A model generated the notes under the pieces. That model had not been told where the DNA came from, ran no database searches, and saw only the letters and a program-made list of their open reading frames with translations. Position numbers and translations under genes: made by a program. Positions 56,248 to 64,000 of a stretch of 64,000 bases of DNA are shown here, one piece after another (the stretch's first letter is position 1; each line of letters opens with the position of its first letter). The DNA lies in contig NZ_QPKJ02000005.1 of the NCBI RefSeq assembly GCF_003344625.1, positions 1-64,000 on the forward strand. The letters run 5' to 3'. The stretch comes from Solirubrobacter deserti (GTDB lineage: Bacteria; Actinomycetota; Thermoleophilia; Solirubrobacterales; Solirubrobacteraceae).

Positions 56248-56567
56248 CGGGCGGCCTCCTCCAGCCGCACAGCGACCTCGTCGGCCGCCAGCTCGATCAT
56301 GGCGTCTGTAACGCGGGCCCCCGCCTCGAGTAGTGCGGTTGTCGCCTCCAGGTAGCCGTCGAGCCTCTCAGGGGCGCCGCGGAGCTCCCGCGAGCCCCAC
56401 GCCGTCCAGCCGAGCGGCGGGCCGTGGATGGAGCCGGCGTGCGAGTCCGCGCCGCGCGCGAGCAGCAGCCGTACCGTGCTGCCGCGGCCCCACATCCCCG
56501 CATCGTGCAGCGCCGCGCGCCACGAGTCGATCGCGAACGTGCACGGTGATCCGTCGAGCGATGGGCC
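56244..56567 (-). pseudogene. 3' remnant of an ankyrin-repeat gene
   Basis: The frame reads FAIDSWRAALHDAGMWG then STVRLLLARGADSHAG, an ankyrin repeat, and continues YLEATTALLEAGARVTDAM to the stop. Going upstream it meets an in-frame TGA at 56568-56570 with no ATG, GTG or TTG before it except the internal ATG at 56495. The 5' part of the gene seems lost. A 13-base palindrome GGGCCTcAGGCCC lies across the truncation point (56563-56575). An 83-residue product from 56495 is possible but would lack most repeats. Confidence 0.55.
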
Positions 56568-56586
56568 TCAGGCCCTTCCCGCGAGC

Positions 56587-56612
56587 CGGGCGCGCTCACC
56601 TCCGCGCGCCCG
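56587..56612 (-). terminator. Hairpin terminator after flippase-87 aa unit
   Basis: CGGGCGCG (56587-56594) pairs with CGCGCCCG (56605-56612) around a ten-base loop, just after the stop of the 87-residue gene. No U-tract. Confidence 0.45.
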
Positions 56613-56619
56613 CGAAACC

Positions 56620-56883
56620 CTATTGCAAACCCTGACGGGCTTCGCGCACGAGCGTGACCGCCTCGGGGAAGACGGTCGCCATCACCGACCGGATCTGCTG
56701 AGCCTGTTGCTCGGTGGTGCCCTGGATGTTGACGCGGTTGATGGCTGCGACGGTCATGTCGACCGCGAGCTTGATCGCGTTGTCCGCCCACGCCAGCGTC
56801 TGAGCCGACTGCATCTGCTCGGCCATCTCCTGCATTCGACGCTGAAAGTCTGGGTCGTTGAAGAACCCGCCAAAGCCTTCCAT
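56620..56883 (-). CDS. Hypothetical helical protein, 87 aa
   Basis: A soluble, mostly helical protein beginning MEGFGGFFNDPDFQRRMQEM, with Met/Gln-rich amphipathic stretches. No family recognised. It follows the flippase-like gene by three bases and would be cotranslated with it. Confidence 0.65.
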   Translation of the reverse strand: MEGFGGFFNDPDFQRRMQEMAEQMQSAQTLAWADNAIKLAVDMTVAAINRVNIQGTTEQQAQQIRSVMATVFPEAVTLVREARQGLQ

Positions 56884-56886
56884 GGC

Positions 56887-57960
56887 TCAACTGTACTGGT
56901 GGCAGAGCGCGCCGCGGTGCGCGCGCTCGCGCTTGCGGCGCTCCGGCTCCCGCTCGCCGGCGTCCTCGGCCTCCCAACGGGCGACCGTGCGGCGCAGGGT
57001 CGCGAAGGCGACCGCGCCCGGCGCGATCGGCAGCCAGAAGGAGAAGAAGCGGTACGCGAGCACGGCGACGATCGCGGTGCCCGGGTCCACCCCGAACGCG
57101 ATGAAGGCGCCGATCATGCCGCCGTCCACGCCGCCGACGCCGCCCGGCAGCGGGAGCGTGTTGGCGAGCATGCCGATGAAGTAGCCCAGCACGAGCGCGC
57201 CGAACGCGGGGGAGGCGCCGAAGGCCTCAAAGCACGCCCACAGGCAGGCGATGTCGAAGCCCCACTTCATCAGCGAGCCGAGCAGGCCGGCGTTGCCGGA
57301 CGCGATCAGGCGGCGCGCGTCGCGCACGCCCTGGCCGACCGGCGCCAGCCAGCGCCGCAGACGGCTCTCGCCCGGCTGGACGAGCTGCGCGCTCGCGACC
57401 AACGCGATCACCGCGCCGCCGAAGATCGCGGGGACGATCGTCAGCGAGAACGAGCCGCCTCCGGGAATCAGGCCGACGTACATGCCGAGCCCGCCGAACA
57501 GCAGCGCGCCCATGTAGACCATGTACAGCAGCACCATGAACGTGGTCATGCGGGCGGCGACGTCCCGGGCTTCCATGCCCGACTTCCGCAGCGCCCAGGC
57601 CGTGAGCGCGATGCCGCCGGCGCCCGCGGACGCGAACAGGCGCGTCGCGGCGTGGCCGGCGAGGGCGATCTCGGTGCTCGCGCGGAACCCGATCCGTGTG
57701 CCGTTGCCGTCGCGGTCGATCGAGACCGCGCGGAACAGGATCGCGTAGCCGACGAAGGACAGCGCCTCCAGGATCAGCGCGAACGTGAGCCAGCCGAGAT
57801 GTCCGGTGGAGAGCTTGGACCAGACATCGGGGAGATCGGCCAGCGCGGGAGCGATCACCACGAGGCCGACGACCATCAGCGCGCTCGCGAGGACGAGCAC
57901 GACGATCTGCCGAGGGGAGACGCGCCCGATCGGCGGGCGCTCGGCGGTGGTCGCGGCCAT
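56887..57960 (-). CDS. Flippase-like membrane protein (LPG synthase TM/UPF0104)
   Basis: The 357-residue protein has about eight helices with the superfamily pattern ATRLFASAGAGGIALTAWAL and MLANTLPLPGGVGGVDGGMI. It is the third member in 12 kb. The C-terminal 30 residues are very charged (EAEDAGEREPERRKRERAHR). It heads the minus-strand run that leads to the SGNH cassette. Confidence 0.87.
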   Translation of the reverse strand: MAATTAERPPIGRVSPRQIVVLVLASALMVVGLVVIAPALADLPDVWSKLSTGHLGWLTFALILEALSFVGYAILFRAVSIDRDGNGTRIGFRASTEIALAGHAATRLFASAGAGGIALTAWALRKSGMEARDVAARMTTFMVLLYMVYMGALLFGGLGMYVGLIPGGGSFSLTIVPAIFGGAVIALVASAQLVQPGESRLRRWLAPVGQGVRDARRLIASGNAGLLGSLMKWGFDIACLWACFEAFGASPAFGALVLGYFIGMLANTLPLPGGVGGVDGGMIGAFIAFGVDPGTAIVAVLAYRFFSFWLPIAPGAVAFATLRRTVARWEAEDAGEREPERRKRERAHRGALCHQYS

Positions 57961-58026
57961 ACACGGAATGGTCGCGCCGAGGCGGTCCGTTTCCCAGGCA
58001 GGCAGGCACCCCTCTTTAGGTTCGGG

Positions 58027-58971
58027 TTACCCGTAGGTGTCGGTCAACCACTCGGTGCGATGCGTCAGGGCGGGCGCGATGACCGGCAGCGCGGCCACGC
58101 CGTGCAGCGCCCGGGTGGGGAGCAGCGCGAGGCCGTGTCCGGCCGCGACGAGCGCGAGCAGGCCGGCGAGATCGGCGCCGTCGTAGTGCAGCGCGGGGCG
58201 GAAGCCCTCGGTGCGCGCGAGCGAGGCGAGGTCGGCGAGCGGCGCGCAGATCGCCGGCGCGTCGATCCAGCGGGCGTCGACGAGGTCCTCGAGGCGGACG
58301 CCGCGTCCGGTTTGGCGGGGCGCCGTGGTGGCCGGCCGCGCGCGACCCCCGTCTCGCGGAACCGGCTTCGCCGAAAAAGGGGGATGTTCCGCGAGGACGG
58401 GGGTCGCGCGCGCCCGGCTGGAACCGCGTGGCGACTCGCTGAGGGCCGCCAGCGGGTGGTTGAGTGGCGCGGCGACGGCCAGCGGTTCCTCTTTGACCCG
58501 TGCCACGCGGGCGCCCGTCTCCGGGAGGCGCAGCGGGTCGTTGGGCGCGGCGACCCCGTCGACGACGCCCGCGTCGAGCTCGCCGACGGCCACCGCGCGG
58601 GCGATCTCGTCCCGCGCGCCCACGCGGACGGTCACGGCCAGCGCGGGCGCGACGAGCTCTGCGGCGAAGGTCGCGGCCAGGGGCGTCGCGCCGATCCGCA
58701 GCCGCGACGGCGGCCCGCTCGCCACGCGCGCGACGTCCGCGCGGGCCGCGTCTAGCCGCAGCAGGATCGGCTCCGCGTGCTCGAGCAGCCGCGCGCCCGC
58801 CTCGGTCACGCCGACCGGCCGGCGCGTGAGCAGCGGCACGCCGACGTCGCCCTCGAGCACCGCGATGTGCTGGGAGACGGCGGACTGCGTGTAGCCGAGC
58901 TCGGCCGCCGCGGCGCTGAACGAGCCGAGCCGCACGACGCGCACGAACGTCCTCAAGAACCGCGGGTCCAT
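58027..58971 (-). CDS. LysR family transcriptional regulator with internal insertion
   Basis: The 314-residue protein has a LysR winged helix (FLRTFVRVVRLGSFSAAAAE, YTQSAVSQHIAVLE) and an effector-binding domain. Between about residues 180 and 225 an Arg/Pro-rich insert (ATPVLAEHPPFSAKPVPRDG) interrupts the normal domain. It is encoded by an 88-base palindromic element. Removing it restores the usual join from NHPLAALSE to VRLEDLVDARW. The gene is divergent from the amidotransferase gene, its possible target. Whether the regulator still works is unknown. Confidence 0.88.
   Translation of the reverse strand: MDPRFLRTFVRVVRLGSFSAAAAELGYTQSAVSQHIAVLEGDVGVPLLTRRPVGVTEAGARLLEHAEPILLRLDAARADVARVASGPPSRLRIGATPLAATFAAELVAPALAVTVRVGARDEIARAVAVGELDAGVVDGVAAPNDPLRLPETGARVARVKEEPLAVAAPLNHPLAALSESPRGSSRARATPVLAEHPPFSAKPVPRDGGRARPATTAPRQTGRGVRLEDLVDARWIDAPAICAPLADLASLARTEGFRPALHYDGADLAGLLALVAAGHGLALLPTRALHGVAALPVIAPALTHRTEWLTDTYG
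58331..58418. repeat. Palindromic element inserted in frame in the LysR gene
   Basis: Arms of 32 and 33 bases (58331-58362 and 58386-58418) are reverse complements except for one mismatch and one bulged base. They flank a 23-base centre containing CGGCTTCGCCG and a short A-run. The arms contain GCGCGACCCCCGTC and TCGCGGAAC. It lies inside the LysR coding sequence without breaking the frame, like the Rickettsia palindromic elements. No second copy was seen in this window. Confidence 0.75.
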
Positions 58972-59032
58972 AAGCGAAGCTGATCGTACTCGCAGGAATC
59001 ATCGTTGGACGTGAACTCGACCAGACGCGACG

Positions 59033-59764
59033 ATGCACCGCATGCCCGCCGCCACCATCGCCCTCGTCGGAGACCGCTCGCCCACCGTTCGCGCCCACGG
59101 ACGAATCCCGCTGCTGATCGACACGCTCCGCCGTCGCGACGGGATCGTGCTCGACCCGTATTGGATTCCGTCCACCGAGGCCGAGGACCTGGACCGCTTC
59201 GACGGCATCTGGGTCGTGCCCGGCAGCCCCTACACCGACCGCGAGAAGGTCATCGACGCCGTCGGCACCGCGCGCGCGAATGGGATCCCGTTCCTGGGCA
59301 CGTGCGGCGGCTTCCAGCACGCGATCATCCACCTCGCCCGTGAGCTGGCGAACCTCCCCGAGGCCAACCACGCCGAGTACGGCTCGACCGGCACCGACGT
59401 CATCGTGCCGCTGGAGTGCTCGCTCGTCGGCCACGAGGGGGTGATCCGCTACACGCCCGGCACGCTGATCGCGAAGATCGCGGGCGTCGACCAGCGCCTG
59501 GAGCGCTACCACTGCTCGTACGGGATCGCGCCCGAGTTCGTCACGCGGCTCGAGTCCGCCGGCGTCGTGTTCGGGGCCCACGACGAGGACGGCGCGCCGC
59601 GCGCGCTGGAGCTCCCGGGCCGCCCGTTCTTCCTGGGCACCCTCTTCCAGCCGGAGCTCGCGGGCGACGGCAGCCGCGCGCACCCGGTGATCCGCGCGTT
59701 CGCGGAGGCGGTCGTCAGCCGCCGCGAGCGTGGAACAGATACTCGGGCAGCGCAGCTCGTGTGA
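59033..59764 (+). CDS. CTP-synthase-C-terminal-like glutamine amidotransferase protein
   Basis: The 243-residue protein resembles the class I amidotransferase domain of CTP synthase. Cys91 in GTCGGFQHAI sits at the nucleophile. Where the catalytic His-Pro-Glu is expected there is FQPEL, with Gln206 in place of His. This matches the family annotated as CTP-synthase C-terminal region-related (seleno)proteins, in which Cys may be Sec elsewhere. Function unknown. Divergent from the LysR gene; the tail overlaps the CBS gene by 50 bases. Confidence 0.78.
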   Translation: MHRMPAATIALVGDRSPTVRAHGRIPLLIDTLRRRDGIVLDPYWIPSTEAEDLDRFDGIWVVPGSPYTDREKVIDAVGTARANGIPFLGTCGGFQHAIIHLARELANLPEANHAEYGSTGTDVIVPLECSLVGHEGVIRYTPGTLIAKIAGVDQRLERYHCSYGIAPEFVTRLESAGVVFGAHDEDGAPRALELPGRPFFLGTLFQPELAGDGSRAHPVIRAFAEAVVSRRERGTDTRAAQLV

Positions 59765-60152
59765 CGCGCGCCGACAGCTCCGGCTCCAGCCCGCGCGAGG
59801 ACAGGTCGTCGAGCGTGACGACGCCGACCACGGAGCCGCCGCTGACCACGACGAGCCGCCGCACGGCGTGGCGGATCATCCGCTGGCTGGCCTCCTCGAC
59901 CTCCATGTCGGGCTCGGCCTTGATCACGGGCGAGGAGGCGTGCTCGGCCGCGCGGTCCTCTCCCGTGCGGCCCTCGGCCACGACCGACAGCGCGATGTCG
60001 CGGTCCGTGATGAACCCGACGGGCGCGCCGCCGTCGCGCACGAGCACGACGGAGCCCACGTTGCGCTCGCGCATGAGCTCCGCGATCTCGCGCACGGGCG
60101 CGTCAGGGTTCGCCGTCACCACCGACTCCGTCATCACCTCGCCGACCAGCAT
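59715..60152 (-). CDS. CBS domain pair protein
   Basis: The 145-residue protein is a tandem CBS module: VGEVMTESVVTANPDAPV then VGSVVLVRDGGAPVGFITDRD, and again VRRLVVVSGGSVVGVVTLDDL. CBS pairs bind AMP, ATP or SAM and act as energy or redox sensors. No partner domain is attached. Confidence 0.92.
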   Translation of the reverse strand: MLVGEVMTESVVTANPDAPVREIAELMRERNVGSVVLVRDGGAPVGFITDRDIALSVVAEGRTGEDRAAEHASSPVIKAEPDMEVEEASQRMIRHAVRRLVVVSGGSVVGVVTLDDLSSRGLEPELSARVTRAALPEYLFHARGG

Positions 60153-60164
60153 CGGCGGCGAGTG

Positions 60165-60170
60165 TACCCT
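60165..60170 (+). promoter_or_regulatory. Putative -10 hexamer of small gene 60180
   Basis: TACCCT ends nine bases before GTG 60180; no Shine-Dalgarno. Confidence 0.35.
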
Positions 60171-60179
60171 TGCGCGATC

Positions 60180-60365
60180 GTGGCCTACAGAAGCGCGGCA
60201 CAGCTCCGCAACACCCGCCGCATCGAGGCGCTGATCAAGCTCGCGGCGCCCGCGCTCAACGTCGTCCTGTACGCGGGTGACAAGGCGTCCCGGATCGCCG
60301 GCCGCGATCAACTCGGCCCGGAGCCGGCGCGCCGAGTCGGGCTTCCCCCGAGCATGCGCGACTAG
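60180..60365 (+). CDS. Small hypothetical protein, 61 aa
   Basis: A GTG-initiated frame reading VAYRSAAQLRNTRRIEALIK, a basic amphipathic helix, then a short hydrophobic helix LAAPALNVVLYAG. No family. It is supported by the -10 hexamer and by the next gene starting one base after its stop. Confidence 0.5.
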   Translation: MAYRSAAQLRNTRRIEALIKLAAPALNVVLYAGDKASRIAGRDQLGPEPARRVGLPPSMRD

Positions 60366-60366
60366 A

Positions 60367-61269
60367 GTGTCAGCGGACGTGGCCGCCGCAACGCTGGATC
60401 CTGAAAAGACGCTCTCGTGGGAGAGGCGCCACCGTACGCGTGCCGCCATCGCGGCGCTGCTCGGAACGCTCGGCCTGCTCGTCTACTTCATCTCGGGTGA
60501 GGTGCTGCGCGCCGACGGGCCGCGCATCAGCGGCCTGGACGCGATCGTGCGCGGCGCGCAGCCCGGCCGGGTCGCCGAGCTCGAGTCACTGCGGGTCGCC
60601 GAGTTCCAGTACCTGCAGGACAACCAGCTGCTCGTGCTCGGCATCGGCATCGGCGGGCTCGTCGGCTTCATCGGCATGGCCTGGGTCGCCGGCTTCCTCG
60701 GCGTCGCCGTGCGCGGCCGGGCAGCCGAGTTCAAGCGCTTCCTCGTCTACGTCCCGATCATCGGCGGCGTCGTCCTCGGCCTCGGGACGCTGATCGTGCA
60801 GGGCTCGGTCGTCGTGCTCACCAACGAGTTCATGGACGGCACGCGCACGGTCGAGGAGGCGACCCGGCCGCAGAACAGCTTCCAGCAGTTCGGCCAGATC
60901 ATGTTCAGCATCGGCTCGCTGCTGCTGGCCGTCGGGCTCGTGATCATCTCGCTCAACGCGATGCGCGTCGGGCTGCTCACCAAGCTCTTCGGCTACCTCG
61001 GGATCGTCGCCGGCGCGATGTTCGTCATCTATCCGCTGCCGGTCGTGCAGGTCTTCTGGGTCGCCGGTCTCGGCGTGTTGTTCCTCGGCCGCTGGCCGGG
61101 AGGAGATCCGCCCGCGTGGAGAACGGGTAAGGCGGAGCCGTGGCCGACCGCGGCCGAGCTCGCGCAGGCCCGCGCCGAGCGGCTCGGCCATGCGGCGCCG
61201 CAGCCGGCTCCGGCGCAGGCGCCCAAGGCGCCCAGCGCGGGCCGCAGCAAGCGAAAGAAGCGTTCCTAA
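60367..61269 (+). CDS. Multi-pass membrane protein, 300 aa
   Basis: About six hydrophobic helices follow a short basic N-terminus (SWERRHRTRAAIAALLG). A charged loop PQNSFQQFGQIMFSIG separates the helix groups, and the C-terminal 60 residues are Ala/Pro/Lys rich and disordered (PSAGRSKRKKRS). No family recognised. GTG start, 23 bases upstream of the acs start after its own stop, so possibly cotranscribed with acs. Confidence 0.75.
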   Translation: MSADVAAATLDPEKTLSWERRHRTRAAIAALLGTLGLLVYFISGEVLRADGPRISGLDAIVRGAQPGRVAELESLRVAEFQYLQDNQLLVLGIGIGGLVGFIGMAWVAGFLGVAVRGRAAEFKRFLVYVPIIGGVVLGLGTLIVQGSVVVLTNEFMDGTRTVEEATRPQNSFQQFGQIMFSIGSLLLAVGLVIISLNAMRVGLLTKLFGYLGIVAGAMFVIYPLPVVQVFWVAGLGVLFLGRWPGGDPPAWRTGKAEPWPTAAELAQARAERLGHAAPQPAPAQAPKAPSAGRSKRKKRS

Positions 61270-61292
61270 GACACACCAGGGGAGGAGATCGC

Positions 61293-63253
<1,961 letters not shown>

Positions 63254-63254
<1 letters not shown>

Positions 63255-63271
63255 GTGCGGGCACCCGCACC
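63254..63271 (+). terminator. Hairpin at the acs stop codon
   Basis: GGTGCGGG pairs with CCCGCACC around CA, starting at the last base of the stop codon. Strong stem, no U-tract. Confidence 0.5.
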
Positions 63272-63342
63272 CGAGAACTTCAGGGATAGGTTCGGGGCCG
63301 GGTGCCGATGTCACGGCGCCCGGCGGCGCCGATGATGGCGCC

Positions 63343-63837
63343 ATGAACCGACTCTTCCTCAGCCTGCTGGCTGCGCTGATCCTCACCCTGGCCGGGGCGG
63401 GCACCGCCTCGGCCGCCAACGCCCCGATGGGGCTCGTCATCGACGGCGGTGGCTGGTTCTCGGTCACCGACGAGGACGTCTGGAGCAAGGAATCCAAGAC
63501 GTGGAGCCTCGGCGGCATCACCGTCGGCGTCCTCGGGTCCGGCAACAGCACCTTCAACTACAAGTACTCGCGCTGCTACGGCGGTGAAGTGCGCGCCGAG
63601 CTCATCATCACCGGGTATCGCTGGAAGACGTCCACCGAGGCGACGGTCACCGCCCACATCGACCTGTACGAGGGGGCGAGCTGCGCGACGACCGACTTCG
63701 ACGGCCAGTCCGAGCTGTACACGTTCAACATCAAGATGGGCCAGACGATCGGCGTGTACCTGAACGCGATCAACGACCACGAGGACGCCGCCGACGGTGG
63801 GCACACGCTGTTCCGGCTGCGGGCGGTGCCCGCGTAG
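63343..63837 (+). CDS. Secreted protein of unknown function, 164 aa
   Basis: A Sec signal peptide ends near ASAANA. The mature 140 residues are beta-rich with only two Cys (SRCYGGEVRA and GASCATTDF), likely a disulfide. No family recognised. A hairpin terminator follows. Confidence 0.7.
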   Translation: MNRLFLSLLAALILTLAGAGTASAANAPMGLVIDGGGWFSVTDEDVWSKESKTWSLGGITVGVLGSGNSTFNYKYSRCYGGEVRAELIITGYRWKTSTEATVTAHIDLYEGASCATTDFDGQSELYTFNIKMGQTIGVYLNAINDHEDAADGGHTLFRLRAVPA

Positions 63838-63856
63838 GGGGAATCCGTCCGTCGTG

Positions 63857-63881
63857 GTGGCGCGACCGTTCGTCGCGCCAC
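63857..63881 (+). terminator. Hairpin terminator after secreted protein gene
   Basis: GTGGCGCGAC and GTCGCGCCAC form a perfect ten-base stem around CGTTC, 20 bases after the stop. No U-tract. Confidence 0.65.
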
Positions 63882-63912
63882 AACCACCGTCCGTCGATTG
63901 CGCGTTTCGATA

Positions 63913-63957
63913 CTTGCGCGGTCGCGCAAGGCTCCTCCAAATCGCTGCAAGGAGGAG
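63913..63957 (+). promoter_or_regulatory. Leader with palindrome and sequestered Shine-Dalgarno
   Basis: CTTGCGCG/CGCGCAAG forms a perfect eight-base palindrome around GT (63913-63930). Then CTCCTCC (63932-63938) is the perfect complement of the Shine-Dalgarno GGAGGAG (63951-63957) of the last gene, with a 12-base loop. Pairing would hide the ribosome-binding site. Confidence 0.55.
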
Positions 63958-63966
63958 AGAGACGCG

Positions 63967-64000
63967 ATGCCGGACTGGGAACGCATCGAGCGCTCGGACG
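63967..64000 (+). CDS. Start of an unidentified gene, cut by window end
   Basis: An ATG at 63967 nine bases after GGAGGAG opens MPDWERIERSD before the window ends. Only 11 residues are visible, so no family can be given. Confidence 0.6.
   Translation, partial: MPDWERIERSD

Overview
The window is about 64 kb of high-GC, densely coding bacterial chromosome. About 72 genes lie on both strands, no gene-free stretch exceeds about 160 bases, and I saw no rRNA, tRNA, CRISPR array, transposase or prophage. The gene set looks actinobacterial: a FurA-KatG pair, a MmyB-type XRE regulator beside an SDR gene, a TipA-like MerR regulator with a drug-type ABC exporter, an SSI-like inhibitor, and many GTG/TTG starts. 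A deep-branching lineage such as Thermoleophilia/Solirubrobacterales is my best guess. That is an inference from style; there is no rRNA here to prove it.

Layout. 0.07-8.1 kb: M29 peptidase, MBL hydrolase, metF, an HDOD-GGDEF protein, a YgjP-like metalloprotease, an SSI-like lipoprotein, and a GAF/PAS sensor with a GNAT enzyme. 8.1-15.9 kb: citrate synthase, dcd, a PfkB kinase, a DEAD-box helicase, a cyclophilin, an aldehyde dehydrogenase and a sigma factor. 15.9-23.5 kb: phosphotransferase, a secreted clan GH-A-like hydrolase, SixA-like phosphatase, M20 peptidase, an Fpg/Nei glycosylase, a secreted propeller protein and DedA. 23.5-30.2 kb: furA-katG, PanE-like reductase, Bcp peroxiredoxin, a lipoprotein and a FetAB-like ABC pair. 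30.2-39.8 kb: SDR with XRE regulator, a large LuxR-type ATPase regulator, a PKD-domain secreted protein, aldo/keto reductase, AlkD and two paralogous small membrane proteins. 39.8-48.6 kb: a MerR-controlled ABC exporter operon, PepT, EamA exporter with Lrp regulator, MFS, a flippase-like protein with an AlkA-like glycosylase, and a 1-Cys peroxiredoxin. 48.6-58 kb: an envelope-oriented block with a membrane propeller protein, a MarR-GNAT fusion, two more flippase-like proteins, a secreted GDPD, and an SGNH-SGNH-glycoside hydrolase cassette next to an ankyrin gene remnant. 58-64 kb: a LysR gene carrying an in-frame palindromic element, a CTP-synthase-like amidotransferase, a CBS protein, acs and two terminal genes.

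Regulation is the most striking part. Many transcription-initial genes have a TANNNT hexamer ending 6-10 bases before an ATG/GTG and no Shine-Dalgarno sequence, which is the pattern of leaderless mRNAs. Genes inside operons instead overlap by ATGA/GTGA or carry a Shine-Dalgarno. At two divergent gene pairs the two -10 hexamers share one TA step and the start codons are exactly 24 bases apart, giving a mirror-symmetric bidirectional promoter. The ABC exporter operon has a MerR-type promoter with a 19-base spacer and a perfect dyad. The last gene has its Shine-Dalgarno facing a perfect upstream complement.

The most novel-looking items are the 88-base palindromic element inside the LysR gene, the symmetric leaderless promoters, the SGNH-SGNH-hydrolase cassette and the sequestered ribosome-binding site. 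Functional calls come from motif recognition by eye; no database search was run.
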